From Chrysopilus asiliformis (lineage: Eukaryota > Arthropoda > Insecta > Diptera > Rhagionidae), in contig OZ035962.1 in assembly GCA_964034945.1 (NCBI GenBank), positions 49,841,931 through 49,905,930 of the forward strand: 64,000 nt of DNA, given 5' to 3'. The notes beneath the pieces were generated by a model, which worked only from the letters and a program-made list of their open reading frames with translations, was not told the DNA's origin and did not search any database. Position 1 is the stretch's first letter, and each line of letters starts with the position of its first letter. Positions 43,636 to 55,190 of this stretch are shown in pieces. The translations under genes were made by a program, and so were the position numbers.

Positions 43636-43828
43636 AGTTGTGTTATAATTTTCAGCCTGACGTTTCGAGCCTTGTTTTGGCTCATTTTTAATGTAACATT
43701 TCCACAAAGTTTTTACGGCTAAATATTAACAGTTATAACATATTGCATTTAAATGATCGTTTAACGCCTTTGAAGATGAACCAAAACAAGGCTCGAAACG
43801 TCAGGCTGGAAAATTAAAACACAACTTT
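43636..43828. mobile_element. MITE with ~50-bp inverted repeats
   Basis: AAGTTGTGTTATAATTTTC and GCCTGACGTTTCGAGCCTTG at the left are mirrored at the right. The centre is about 90 bases. It sits inside the hAT element. Confidence 0.75.
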
Positions 43829-44055
43829 TGCTTTTATTTCTTAAAATTGGACCGCTAAGCCCGCCAAACTAATACAAAAAAAATACCGAAATACCGGTAT
43901 TTTTTAAAAAAATTTACCGGTAATTTCGGTAGTGAAATTGGCCGGTAAAACCGGTAAACCGGTAAACCGGTTTCCGGTATTGCAGCCCCTAATTGTATTG
44001 CTTTGTTCAATATGTCAAAAATCGTGCCAAATAAATAGTATTCGCGAACAGCATT

Positions 44056-44217
44056 TGTAAAACACACAATTTATTTAGAATTCAAGCACGCGTCTTGCCA
44101 GCTTACAAAATGGTAAAACTAATAATAATAATTCAGTCATGTCAGAAGACAATATTTTGTTCTAAATTTATTTCGGCCATCTCTAATTCGCCCGTTGGCC
44201 GTATGGCGCTGCTGACA
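44056..44217 (-). repeat. 3' LTR of the BEL/Pao element (162 bp)
   Basis: It starts (minus strand) TGTCAGCAGCGCCATACGGC and ends TTTTACA. Compared with the 5' LTR it lacks about 36 bases near its end. Elsewhere only a couple of differences are seen (such as CATACGG against CATGCGG), so the insertion is fairly recent. Confidence 0.92.
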
Positions 44218-47200
44218 TCTCCGGCCCCTGGTGATGACTAGAACTCTCATCGCCAACAAGTTTATGTAAGCAGTGCACAGGCCTCTTTAGTGTCGTCCCA
44301 GATGTTTTAACGGCGGCAACTCGAACTACTCCATCCTGGCCGAGAAAGACCTCTGCAATCAGACCCAAATTCCAATTTCCTCGCGGAGTTTGTTCATCTG
44401 CGACCAATACTACGTCACCCGGCTTTAAATTGCATCTACCTGGTTCTGTCCATTTTTGTCTTTTGTGGAGAGTTGGAAGATACTCCTTAAGATACCGCTT
44501 CCAAAATACATCAGCCAGTAGTTGTGACACTCGCCATTGTTTTCTGCTTAAACTGTCTCTGTCAGTAAATGCCCCCTGTATTAACGTACAGTCTGTTTGT
44601 CCTATTAAAATGTCGTTCGGAATAATACTACGCAAATCTCCAGATTCTGTAGACACGTACGTTAGAGGTCTGGAATTTACAATGTTTTCGGCTTCAGCGA
44701 ATAGTGTGGACAATATCTCATCCGTAGTGTGCCGTTCCTTCATAATGCCCTCAAGAGCCCGCTTAAAACATCCAATCATTCGCTCCCAGCACCCCCCCCC
44801 CCCCCCCCATGTGTGGAGCTGCCGGTGGATTAAATCGCCATTCGATTCCCTTGGCAGCAAGTCTATCCTTCATTGAGTCTGAATCCAGCTCATCCATTGC
44901 CCTCAACAGCTCCTGATTCGCCCCTCTGAAGTTGGTACCATTGTCGGACCATATTATTTTAATGTTGCCTCTTCTAGCCATCATTCTACTGAGTGCCATA
45001 ATACACGAATCAGTAGAGTGTGCAATCTCGACATGTATCGCACGGGTTGTTAGGCAGGTGAACATTACTCCATATCTCTTCTCCAAAGATCGGAAACAGA
45101 TCTTAACCAAAAATGGACTGAAATAGTCAAGTCCAGTTGCCGAAAACGGACGTTCTCCCATCAGCAATCGCTCCGCCGGAAGCATTCCCATAATTGGTTG
45201 CGCGGCTTTTGTTGTCCTTTTCTTGCAATGATAGCATTCAGCGAAAACTTTTAACCGCCAATCGGATTTTGGGTATCAAAAATTTCTGTTGGAGTTCATT
45301 AATAATGGTATTTACTCCTTGATGTCCAAATTGTTCATGATAATACTTTATCATTAAGTACGTGTATTTGTGCTTTCCATCTAATATTACCGGATCAGAA
45401 GTAATCATTTGCAAATTCTCCATCTTTTGAACTCTTGAAGATACTCGCAGAATTCCGCGATCATCTTAGACCAATGTAAGATTTCGAAGTCTTCCGTTGT
45501 TGGTTCTTCCTTGTTTAACATTTGTCACGTCGATCAAAAAGCATTCCTCTTGAACACGCCTCCACCAAAACTCCTCGACCCAACTCATTTCTTTGACATC
45601 TATTGGCCCGGTTTTCTTTCCCTGTGTTTTCCCATAACGGCAGTTGTCCGAATATTGCTTGATATAGGCCGTAATACGTAGCAGCATTTTCCACGTAAAA
45701 TTCCACTTTATTTGAGGCGCGAAATGACAAATTTCAAAGCCCACCATTACGATTTCAGGCGACATCCCCGCTTCAATACTTTGATTCGGTTCTGGAAAGC
45801 CTTCAATGTCGGTATTTCTCAGAAACTCTGGACCTTTGAACCATCGATGACTTTCATTAAAATCGTGTATTTTCCCATTACGAGTGGAATCATCAGCTAC
45901 GTTCATTTCTGATGGTATCCAGTTCCATTCGGATATATCTGTCAAATCTAATATTTCCCCCACTCGTTGTGCTACAAAAATTGGCAGTTTTTTCTCTGAT
46001 TTTAACCATTGAAGAACCGTTGTTGAATCTGACCAAAACTTTCGCAGTGCAAATTGAAAGTCTAGACTTTCCTGGACGTTTTTTGGGCACCGATTAGAGC
46101 AGCCATTAACTCCAATTTCGGAATTGTTAAGGCTTTCATAGGGGCCACTCGCGCTTTAGCAGCAACAAGTACAGCTTTAATTCCTTGAGATGAAACGATT
46201 CTAATGTACACTGCAGTTGCATACGCCTTTTCACTTGCATCACAGAATACATGCAACTCCAGCTTAAATGGTTCTGTAATATCTAGGCATTGAGATTTTC
46301 AAATAATATCTAGGCATTGAGATGTTCTTGGCCTTATGTAGTTCTTTTATCCATAATTTTCACTCCGCAAACATGTCTGCAGAAATGAAATCGTCCCAAC
46401 CGATACCCGATCTCCAAATTTCCTGAAGTAGAATTCGTATTTTAATTGATACTGGGGAAATCCAACCGATTGGATCCTATATGGGCATCGCGGCTTTCAA
46501 AACAGTTCTTTTGATACGTATCTTTTCGCCGTTTAAAACATTTTTGTCGACCTTATGACACTTCAAATTGAAAGATATCTCATCACGCTCCGCATTCCAT
46601 CGGATTCCCAGTATTCGGTGATCAGGCATAAGCTTTCGATCGAAAGTCTCTGCTATGAGTTCCGCAGGTATATCATCCAATACAGCTGGCGTATTTGAAG
46701 CAAAGTTCCTTAGCTCAAATCCCGCATTTTTGTTTATTAAAATTACCTGATTTATTTTTTCAGCAGCTTCTCTTACAGTCGATGCACCATCCAAATAGTC
46801 GTCGACATAGAAATTATTTATAATTGCTTTCACAGCTGCGGAATATTTATCCTCGTATAGTGATGCATTGTAGTTTTTAACGTATTGCGCCAAAAACGGT
46901 GATGACGTCGACCCAAATATCATAGCCCTCATTCTAAAATTCTTTGGCTCCACGCTCACGTCCAAGCCACAGGAAACACTGGGCATAGCTGTCTTCCTCA
47001 CTTATGTTTACACGGTTAAACATTTCCTTGATGTCTCCAGCAAAGGCTATAGGATGTTGCCGAAATCTCATCAAAATTCCGTTCAGGCTACTCAAAATAT
47101 CTGATCCGGTGCACAAATTGTCATTCAATGACCACCCACCTTAGCTGCTGCGTCGAAAACGATTCGGACCTTTCCAGGTTTGTTTGGATTGATTACAGGA

Positions 47201-49753
47201 AAATGCGGTAGGTACCAAACTCTTTCATTATTTAAATGTTGCATACTCACCGATACTGCATACTCCTTATGAAGCAACATCTCTATTCCATTTGAGTATT
47301 CTTGTGCTAGATTCTCGTCTTTGAGAAGCTTCCTCTCGAGACACTTTAAACGTTGGATAGCCATTGGTTTGCTATCTGGAAGTTCCACTGTATCATTTTT
47401 CCATGGTAAGCGTACAGTGTATCTTTCTTCCGCCTTATGAATTATTGAATTTGCTATATTTATGGCTCTCAACTCCTCCAATGATTTTTTGCGGTCTTCT
47501 TTTCCTGCAGAAACTCCTATGTTTTCAACAGAAAAAATTTGTTTGACTATATTATGTAGGTCCAATTCATCCTCGCAGCACGAAAATACCATTTCAGCAG
47601 GCCCGTCCTTGATGGGGTGCATAACACCGTGAATAGTCCACCCGAGTTTGGATTTGGACAACATTGGCACATTCGGGTTCGGCTGTATAATTTGTTGTGA
47701 GACAATAAGTTCGGCATTATTTTGACCCACTAACAACACTGGTGTTTTACCCTTTAATTTGGAAACATTGGCATGAGCCAAATACGGAAACTGTTCAACC
47801 AAACGAGCATAATCGATCTCTTGCCTTGGCAAATCCAATCCATTTACAGTGCGAATGTTTTTCATCCAATCTTGAGCCCTGTTCGCAACTCGCTATATCG
47901 GCTTCAACTCTCATCGACTGTTCCTCACGCCTGAAGACATCACCAGTCAATCTGAAGCAAAGCGGGTCAAGAGGGCCATCAATACCAATTCTGTCTGCGA
48001 TGCTCTTGTCGAGAAGTGTTGTCGTGCTTCCTTCATCCAGGAATGCCACTATTTCCATTGTACCCTTGGGACCTCTTAATTTTACAGCTAGTATTTTCAA
48101 ATCACCTTTGCCTGATTCATCCGTGATTGTTGCTGTATTTTCCAAACTATTTTGCACGGTAGATGGTGTAGCTTCAGCTTGCTTATGCAACATTTTGTGA
48201 TGTTTCCTCTGACAATCGTTTATTCCACAATTCTGCCTTTTCTTACAGAAACCCTGATGACTGTTTAGGCAGCAAAAACAGAGTTTATGTTGTTCAACCA
48301 ATTTCCATCGCCTTTTCACTGACGAGTCCTTGAAGACCTCACAATGTTCGGCAGAATGGCTTCCCTTCTGGCATATTTTACATAGCGCTCCTTGTCGTTC
48401 TTGCTGTTTGGCGGTTCTTTTGTCGACCGATCCCTGCACGTCTGGAGGTTTTGAGGGCCCAAAGTTTAAGGATGCCGTTCGAGATATGACATCGGCCATC
48501 TGCTGCGACCAGTTAGCCAGGTCCCGTAGCGATTCTCTTTTCTCAGCTATATTTTTATCCACCAGATAATTTCCACACTGGATCACCAAATGTTGTGGCA
48601 ACTTTTCTATAAGAATATACGAGATTTGTTTGGTGTCGAAAAAATCAATACAAATACTCCCCTCTACAGCGGCAGCTATGTTTCTCACAACGCTAGAGAA
48701 CTCCAAAAAGGTTTCTGAATTGGTCACAAAGTGTACATCTCTTGCTCGAGACAAAAGTTCCCGCAGGATGTATTCTGGACGTCCATATTTTTTCTCCAAA
48801 ATGTCTAAGATTTCCATCGGATCGGTTGCAGTCATTTCTACTGCTTTCTTGGCGCTACCCCTTAAAGTTCGATTTAGTCGCAAAACCTTTTCTTGCGGTG
48901 AAAATGCGCACATTTCGCTCGATACTTTATATTGTGCTAAAAACACGGACCATCTCAAGCAGGAAGAACCGTCAAATTCACCTAAACTGTTTCCGAAAGT
49001 CTGCCTCGCGAGCATAGAGTCAACTGATCGCTTCAGTGTTGCGATTTCATTATCATTGTTTATGGAGTCGCCCGAAATTACCGACACAGTCTCAAAATCC
49101 TCAACACTGTCCGCGTCACTAACAACTTCGGATTCTCTTTCTAAAAATGATTGTAACTGCTTTTTCTTGTTTTCAATCATTTTTTCACAATTGTTAAGAA
49201 GCTTCTTCTTAAATTTCAATTATCTTTGAACCTCTTCACCGGCTTCACCCGCGGATGTGCTCAATTTGTTTTCTAATTCGAGAACAGTTTCTTCTTGTTC
49301 CAGAAATTTCGATTCGAGCTCGAGAATTTCTTGTTCGAACTTGTTCGCGCAAGTTTTTTTACTTCCCATCAGCGCCGCACTTACTGTTTTTTGGGATTTC
49401 AGTGACTCAGCCGAATTTGTGTCCATGTTGGCTTCATTGTCCACTCTTGGTATTAAACCACTCACGTAGTTCACAATTATTTTTGCCCATTCTCTTGTAA
49501 CACTTTTGCCTTCGACTTTGATTCCGAAAATTCCACAGATATCTCGTAAATTTGCGGTGCATATGAAATCACTTATACACGATTCGTGCTGTTCTAATTC
49601 TTGTTCTGAGAACTTGTACCCTTGAAACTTATTTATGTTTCTCCAGATTTGATTCGATTTACCATTCTTTTGATATAAAAGAAAATGCAATGCTTGGCAA
49701 ACTTTTAAGTCTGCTGCCTTTAGCTTTTCTTCCACTTCGACAGGCCTAATCAT
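44183..49753 (-). pseudogene. BEL/Pao gag-pol polyprotein, frameshifted
   Basis: Gag begins at ATG 49,753, with a glutamate-rich coiled coil (about 49,350-49,230). An in-frame TAA (49,220) is followed by the rest of Gag, with CCHC-type knuckles (CKICQKGSHSAEHC near 48,385). A protease with FLDEGSTTTLLD lies near 48,040. After a shift near 47,860 come the reverse-transcriptase parts: PHFPVINPNKPGKVRIVFD (about 47,190), FAGDIKEMF and the catalytic YVDD (about 46,800). RNase H shows HVFCDASE (about 46,250). Integrase has an HHCC-like part, GLDYFSPF (about 45,130), WSDNGTNF (about 44,945) and WERMI (about 44,785). Frame breaks also lie near 47,127, 47,000, 46,470-46,260, 46,065, 45,430, 45,240 and at a run of 17 C's at 44,791-44,807. 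It cannot make a working protein. Confidence 0.92.
46275..46322. repeat. Direct tandem duplication in pol
   Basis: AATATCTAGGCATTGAGAT occurs twice, about 24 bases apart, inside the region between reverse transcriptase and RNase H. It is one of the lesions. Confidence 0.85.
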
Positions 49754-49823
49754 GATGCTTATCTATATTTGTGAACTTTATTTCCACCGGACCGACCGAC
49801 TTGATCCGGCTCGAAGGACCACT

Positions 49824-50020
49824 TGTAAAACACAAAAAGGGGAAAGAAAAACAGTTCGGCCGCTTTACACGATTTATTTAGAATTCAAGCACGCGTCTTG
49901 CCAGCTTACAAAATGGTAAAACTAATAATAATAATTCAGTCATGTCAGAAGACAATATTTTGTTCTAAATTTATTTCGGCCATCTCTAATTCGCCCGTTG
50001 ACCGCATGGCGCTGCTGACA
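49824..50020 (-). repeat. 5' LTR of the BEL/Pao element (197 bp)
   Basis: This is the full-length LTR (minus strand TGTCAGCAGCGCCATGCGGT to TTTTACA), including the stretch with CGGCCGAACTG that the 3' copy lacks. I see no clear TATA box. Confidence 0.92.
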
Positions 50021-50395
50021 GCATTAATTTCTTGTTTTCATTTGAAGAAAAGTTCTGATGAATCATACCGATTGCTTCGAGAGGCTATGGCGAACATGCT
50101 CCATCACAATGGTTCCAGCGTTTCAGAAGTGGTGATTTCGATGTTGTAGACAAGGAACACGGAAAATCGCCAAAAAGGTATGAAAATGCAGAATTACAAG
50201 TATTATTGGACGAAGACGATGCGCAAAGACAAAAACAACTCGCAGATTAGGCTTTAATCAATAAGTTGTGACAAAAATGAAGGAAATTTTATTGTCTCCA
50301 AATTTTGTCCAAACACTAGACTACTAAAAAACTCGTAGTTTCGGAGTAAAAAGTCGAAATTATTAATGAATACAATACGGTTTTATACTATTTAC

Positions 50396-51542
50396 CAGGG
50401 TTTAAATTGCTTTGCTTAATTCTCGTGCTGATGCTGATGCTTTGCTGTGCTGAGTAAAAAGTAAATTGCTTTGCTTAAAGCAAAGCACTTCAGGAGCATT
50501 AAGCACCAGCAAAGCAAAAAACTGCTTCGTCGAAGCAATCAAGTGGGAAATGCTGTGCTGAAATTTGCTTAAGCAAAATTTAAGCAGTGGTGAAATTTGC
50601 TTAGAAATGCTGTGCTTAAGCAGTGCTGGAATTTGCTTAAGCAATGCTGATTTGCTTTCCTTTGTGTTTCTTATACAGGAAAATCGATTTCTTTTTTTTG
50701 GAAAATAGTACGGAGCAAAATAAAATTAGGGAGGAAATTTCTGAACAGCACATGACTTTCTTATACAACAAAAAAAAATTTTTTTTTCAGGAAAATACCC
50801 TAGAGCAAAATAAAATTAGGGAGGAAATTTCTGAACAGCACATGACTTTCTTATACAACAAAAAAAATTTTTTTCAGGAAAATACCCTATAGCAAAATAA
50901 ACTTCTCGAGGAAATGTCTGAACAGCACATGACTTTCTTATACAACAAAAAAAAATTTTTCAGGAAAATACCCTAGAGCAAAATAAAATTAGCGAGGAAA
51001 TGTCTGAACAGCACACGACTTTCTTATACAACAAAAAAAATTTTTCAGGAAAATACCCCAGAGCAAAATAAAATTCTCGAGGAAATTTCTGAACTTTTTT
51101 TTTTTGTTTTTTTTTTTTTGTTGTATAAGAAAGTCATGTGCTGTTCAGAAATTTCCACCCTAATTTTATTTTTCTCTAGGGTATTTTCCTGAAAAAAATT
51201 TTTTTTTGTTGTATAAGAAAGTCATGTGCTGTTCAGAAATTTCCACCCTAATTTTATTTTGCTCTGTACTATTTTCCAAAAAAAAAATGGATTTTGCTCT
51301 AAAAAAAAGTCAAACGAAAAGAAATCAAAATTGCTTAAGCATTGCTTAAGCAAATTTCAGCACTGCTTAAGCACAGCAGAACGAAGTACAAAAAGCAAAG
51401 CAAAGCAATAAAAATTTTCGATTCTCAGCACAGCACTGAAAATAAGCACAGCATTTTTTAAGCACAGCATTTCTCCGTCACAGCAAAGGAAAGCAAATTT
51501 TAGCTTGCTGTTTGCTGATTTGCTTTGCTTTTTCAATCTCTG
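50396..51542. mobile_element. Non-autonomous hAT with internal minisatellites
   Basis: The ends are CAGGGTTTAAATTGCTTTGC and the inverse of CAGAGATTGAAAAAGCAAAG. CTATTTAC is duplicated exactly (50,388-50,395 and 51,543-51,550). The subterminal 250 bases on each side are crowded with GCTTAAGCA, AGCAAAGCA and CAGCACAGCA motifs, the clustered repeats that hAT transposases bind. The interior is a tandem array (next entry). There is no transposase gene. Confidence 0.93.
50664..51300. repeat. ~85-105-bp tandem units, part inverted
   Basis: About five direct units carry 'gagcaaaataaaattaggga', 'gaacagcacatgactttctt' and ATACAACAAAAA. After 51,110 two more units run in the opposite orientation, making a large hairpin-capable core. 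Short frames here are by-products. Confidence 0.9.
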
Positions 51543-51619
51543 CTATTTACTACATGGATTGAAAAGTCCCGCGACTAAATAGCACCATCAAACAAATATA
51601 ACGAGCGGCAGATCTGTAA

Positions 51620-52160
51620 GTATCATTACTTTTGCGTTTGTTAAAGCAATTGACGAAAAAGTGTTTCATGTTTTGATTATCCATTACTTTTTGGCGAAAA
51701 AATACCGTCGCAAAAAAGTATTCCGGCAAGGAGAAAACAACTATTTGTCGATGGTTCAGTGAAATTAATTGCGGCCGTATAAGCAACGATGATACACCAC
51801 GTTGTGGACGTCCAATTGAGGCATCAACTTCAGAAATCATCAAAAAATCCACCGTATTGTTTTGTGTGACAGCAAAGTGAAAGTGAGGAAGATAGCTAAC
51901 ATCGTGAAAATATCAACAGAATGTGTGACTAATATTTTATACATGAACATTTCAACATGAAGAAGCTTTGTGCGAGATAGGTTCCGCGTTTTCTAAAAAT
52001 GCATCAAAAGCAGTCAAATAAGGGTATTGAATGCGAAAAAGAAGCAAATTTTGAAGCCTTGGTAAATCACACTATATGAAACGTATCCAAATGTTACACG
52101 CCTGCTGAAATAAGTGTATCGCTCTTGAAAGAAAATTCGTCGAGGAATAAACATATTTTT
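51620..52160 (+). pseudogene. mariner transposase, internally deleted
   Basis: Pieces in changing frames include TTICRWFSEINCGRISNDD with TPRCGRPIEAS (about 51,730-51,830), then IVLCDSKVKVRKIANIVKIS (about 51,855-51,915) and PRFLKMHQKQSNK (about 51,990). It then jumps to CIALERKFVEE at about 52,117-52,150, the usual C-terminal end. The first two helix-turn-helix units and the final residues are visible; the catalytic DDD core is missing. The subgroup differs from the mariner at 44,012. Confidence 0.85.
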
Positions 52161-52167
52161 AACGAAA

Positions 52168-52763
52168 TTTTTATACCCGTATGGTGAAACCAAAGGGTAT
52201 ATTAACTTTGCCTTACCGTTTGTAACGCCAAGATCCCGTCATCACACAAAAAAATTAATTACACCAGTGTGTTTAGAATGATAAAAAAAATTGAATTTTG
52301 CATGTCCGTCCGTCTGTCTGTCTGTCCGTCCGTCTGTTTGTCTGTCCGTCCGTCTGTCCGTCCGTCTGTCTGTCTGTGGCGCGGATTGCGGGCGCACGGA
52401 TTGAGCTAGAGACTTGAAAGTTTGCACAGATCCGTTTTTCGTAAAATGTGAGGCTAAGTTCGTTAATGGGCAAAAACGGACCATTAGGGGGGGTACCCCC
52501 CATACGAACGAAATCATTTTTTGTAAATATCTCAAAAACGGTGCATCTTGTCAAAAAAGTCCAAGAACAAAAGGTGTTTAGGATATAATTTTACATAAAA
52601 CTCCCATACATCAAAATCCGATTAGAATAAATTTTAAAAAATCTTATTGGAAAGTTTGACTTCAAAGTGGAATTTTGGTATAACTGTTCGAATTTTGATA
52701 CGAATATCACCATACGGGTCTCCAATGATTGCCAGATTGGCAATTATAGCTTTTGTTATGTTT
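52168..52763 (+). mobile_element. DINE-1-like element, full length
   Basis: The complete copy starts TTTTTATACCCGTATGG and ends GCTTTTGTTATGTTT, with (GTCY)n at about 52,300-52,375. It inserted just after the mariner coding end. Confidence 0.88.
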
Positions 52764-52904
52764 TTTCCTTAGTCCCGAGATTTTAACTCCGCCTAGGACG
52801 GTCGCAAGCCCGACTGGAAAATGAGGAGGGTAGCTGCGGAATGAGCCAGTTCAGGGTAGATCCTAACAATTTCACTGGATAGATGTCGAAACAGTAGACC
52901 AGGG

Positions 52905-52990
52905 TTGCAAGTTCCTTCGAGACTTACCAAGTTCCTTCAAGACTTACCAAGTTCCTTCGAGACTTACTAAGTTCCTTCGAGACCCAACCA
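52905..52990. repeat. 20-bp minisatellite, four units
   Basis: AAGTTCCTTCGAGACTTACC repeats four times with one or two changes. Confidence 0.9.
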
Positions 52991-53214
52991 GAGCTTTACA
53001 GCAATTAGCCGATACCCGGTTCGAAGTGATGAATTGCTTACTTTAGGAGTCATGCCATCTGAATTATTCAATAGGTAACCGCTCATAATGAGGTCCCAAA
53101 AAATCTTAGACGAGAAAATCTCTTTAAAGGGTTAGAAATATCAAACTTTTTCTTCCCCCTGTAAAATATTCAAAATGTAGATACGCGGTATTTACAAACT
53201 GCTCATACGCGGTA

Positions 53215-54457
53215 TTGCACTATCACCGACGAAATCTGGTTACCGATCTGGAAAGTGTTCTGGGACGATTGGAAAAGCACTTCAATGAATTGTTGAATGG
53301 TCAGCTCAACGAATAAATAGAGACCCCGTCATTGAGTCAAACTGAACCCAAGCTGCAGCGATCAAACTTGAATGAAACAGTTAATGCGATACGCCGACTT
53401 AAGAACAATAAAGCAATGCCAGACGAGTGGAAGAGAGGTGTCATATGCCCCATATATAAAAAGAAGAGTATCATGGAGTGCAGCAATTGTAAGGGTATTA
53501 CGTTGTTGAGTACCGCCTATAAGATACTCTCCTCTATACTGCAATGGAGGATTTCCCCATTCATGAATAAAGGATTGGTTCATACCAATCCGGCTTTAGA
53601 CAAGGAAAAACAACAACATACCAGATTTTTACCATTAGGCAGGCAATTGAAACATGTATAGCACGGTATACGGTATACCGCTACACCATATCTCCATAAA
53701 CTTTAAGGCCTTCTATGAAAGCATAGTCAGGGTAGGTAGAACTTTATAAAGCCATGAGAGAATTTGGCATCTTAAATAAATTGATAAGACTGTGTATGAT
53801 GACCATGACTAATATATCAAGCCAGGTGAAAGTTACCGGATCACTGTCCTACCCAATCACTATCCACAACGGACTCCGACAAGGGAATGTATCGGTCTGC
53901 ATCCTCTTCACCCTGGCATTGGTGAAGGTAATCCGCGGCTCGGAAATCGCGATAAGAGGAACTATCCTCTACAAGTTAATACAACTCCTGGCATACGCAG
54001 ACGACATTGACATCAACTGGATCAACTGGAGCTGTAGAAGCAAATTCAACAAAAAACATAACAAAAGCTATAATTGCCAATCTGGCAATTATTGAAAACC
54101 CGTATGGTGATTTAAGTGAACGACAAACAGTTGTATCAAAATTCCACTTTGAAGTCAAATATTCCAATAAGATTTTTTTAAAACTTGTTCCAATTGGATT
54201 TTGATGTATGGGAGTTTTATGTAGAATCATATCCTAAATAACTTTTGTTCCTACACTTTTTTGATAAAATGCACCGTTTTTGAGATATTCGCAAAAAATG
54301 TTTTCGTTCGTATGGGGGGTACCCCCCCTAATGGTCCATTTTTGCCCATTAACGAACTTAGCCTCACATTTTACGAAAAACGGATCTGTGCAAAATTTCA
54401 AGTCTCTAGCTCAATCCGTGCGCCCGCAATCCGCGCCACAGATAGACAGACGGACAG

Positions 54458-54492
<35 letters not shown>

Positions 54493-55171
54493 GACAGACA
54501 GACGGACGGACATGCAGAAATTAATTATTTTTATCATTCTAAACACAATGGTGTAATTCATTTTTTTGTGTGATGACGGGATCTTGGCGTTACAAACGGT
54601 AAGGCAAATCTAATATACCCTTTGGTTTCACCATACGGGTATAAAAAAACAACAACCTAAATCAAGACATCCGCGCACGAGTGCTTAATGCCAACAAAAA
54701 CTACTACAGCTTATTTATTAAAGCTCCTCAGGTCTAAAAATCTAACTATAATAACCAAACTGCACCTGTACAGGACCCTGATCCTGCCAGTCCTCATGTA
54801 GTTGCGACCTATTGTCCGCGTTTGAGAGGGAAATACTCAGAAGGATCTTTGGCCCCATACATGAGGGGGGACGATTTTGGAGACTCTACAATGACGAGGT
54901 CTATGAGAGATATCAGGACGTGCCCGTAGTCAACCTTATAAGACTCAACAGGCTCCGATAGGCTGGTCATGTCCCTCGAATGAATAAAAGGTACCCGGTT
55001 TTGAAAATATTTGGTGGTAAGTCGTTAAAAATAAGGCGACGACGCGAAGAGAATTATGATGAAAAACTGTACGACATTGCTACGAGACCGGGATCTCTGG
55101 CGAGAGACATTGCGGCAGATCAAGACCGGAAACCGGTTGTAGCGCTAATGGAGAGAGAGAGAGAGTCCTGA
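53215..55171 (+). pseudogene. RTE-like non-LTR reverse transcriptase, split
   Basis: The pieces run in order: HFNELLNGQLN (about 53,280), VNAIRRLKNNKAMPDEWKRG with VICPIYKKK (about 53,380-53,460), CSNCKGITLLSTAYKILSSI, then after a gap LYKAMREFGILNKLIRLC, GLRQGN and the catalytic YADDIDI (about 53,995). A DINE-1-like insertion interrupts at 54,054. After it, EILRRIFGPIHEGG, LRRAGHVPRM-like text and a degenerate C-terminus end at 55,169. The part between palm blocks is deleted and stops are present. These phrases are typical of RTE/BovB-like elements. Confidence 0.82.
54054..54648 (-). mobile_element. DINE-1-like element inside the RTE-like gene
   Basis: A complete inverse copy: AACATAACAAAAGCTATAAT at the left, (GRAC)n near 54,440-54,515, CATACGGGTATAAAAA at the right. 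The coding text of the reverse transcriptase continues on both sides. Confidence 0.9.
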
Positions 55172-55190
55172 GACTTTTCAATCTATGTAG

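Larger units (their letters stand above)
42338..43991. mobile_element. hAT element with perfect 8-bp TSD
   Basis: The ends TAGGGCCTGCAAAATTACCG and the inverse of TAGGGGCTGCAATACCGGAA are followed by many ACCGGTAAA motifs. ATTGTATT flanks both sides exactly (42,330-42,337 and 43,992-43,999). There is no transposase frame; the interior is filled with other MITEs. It lies just upstream of a mariner gene. Confidence 0.92.
44056..50020 (-). mobile_element. BEL/Pao LTR retrotransposon, complete insertion
   Basis: LTRs are at 44,056-44,217 and 49,824-50,020. GCATT is duplicated at both ends (44,051-44,055 and 50,021-50,025). The sequence after the 5' LTR on the minus strand, TGGTCCTTCGAGCCGG, is a primer-binding site, and a GGGGCCGGAGA purine tract precedes the 3' LTR. 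The body codes for one gag-pol polyprotein with several lesions. Confidence 0.95.
44012..50249 (+). pseudogene. mariner transposase N-terminus split by the BEL/Pao element
   Basis: The 5' piece (44,012-44,055) begins MSKIVPNK, has an in-frame TAG at 44,036, and continues YSRTA. Coding resumes after the retrotransposon at 50,026 with FHLKKSSDESYRLLREA. A one-base deletion near 50,084 is followed by SQWFQRFRSGDFDVVDKEHG and LLDEDDAQRQ, ending at TAG 50,247. This is the paired helix-turn-helix DNA-binding part of a mariner transposase. The catalytic DDD half is absent. Only the two outer pieces are mariner; the interval belongs to the BEL/Pao insertion. Confidence 0.88.
51550..55190 (+). mobile_element. 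mariner element swollen by nested insertions
   Basis: The terminal inverted repeats CTACATGGATTGAAAAGTCC (51,550) and the inverse of CTACATAGATTGAAAAGTCT (to 55,190) bound it, with TA before the left end. A broken transposase occupies 51,620-52,160. A DINE-1-like copy and an RTE-like reverse transcriptase, itself split by another DINE-1-like copy, sit between the coding end and the right terminus. Confidence 0.85.

Noticed and set aside
44430..44876. Plus-strand frames across the BEL/Pao element (also 47,742-48,200 and 48,630-49,229)
   Set aside because: They are shadows of the minus-strand polyprotein, whose motifs are clear.
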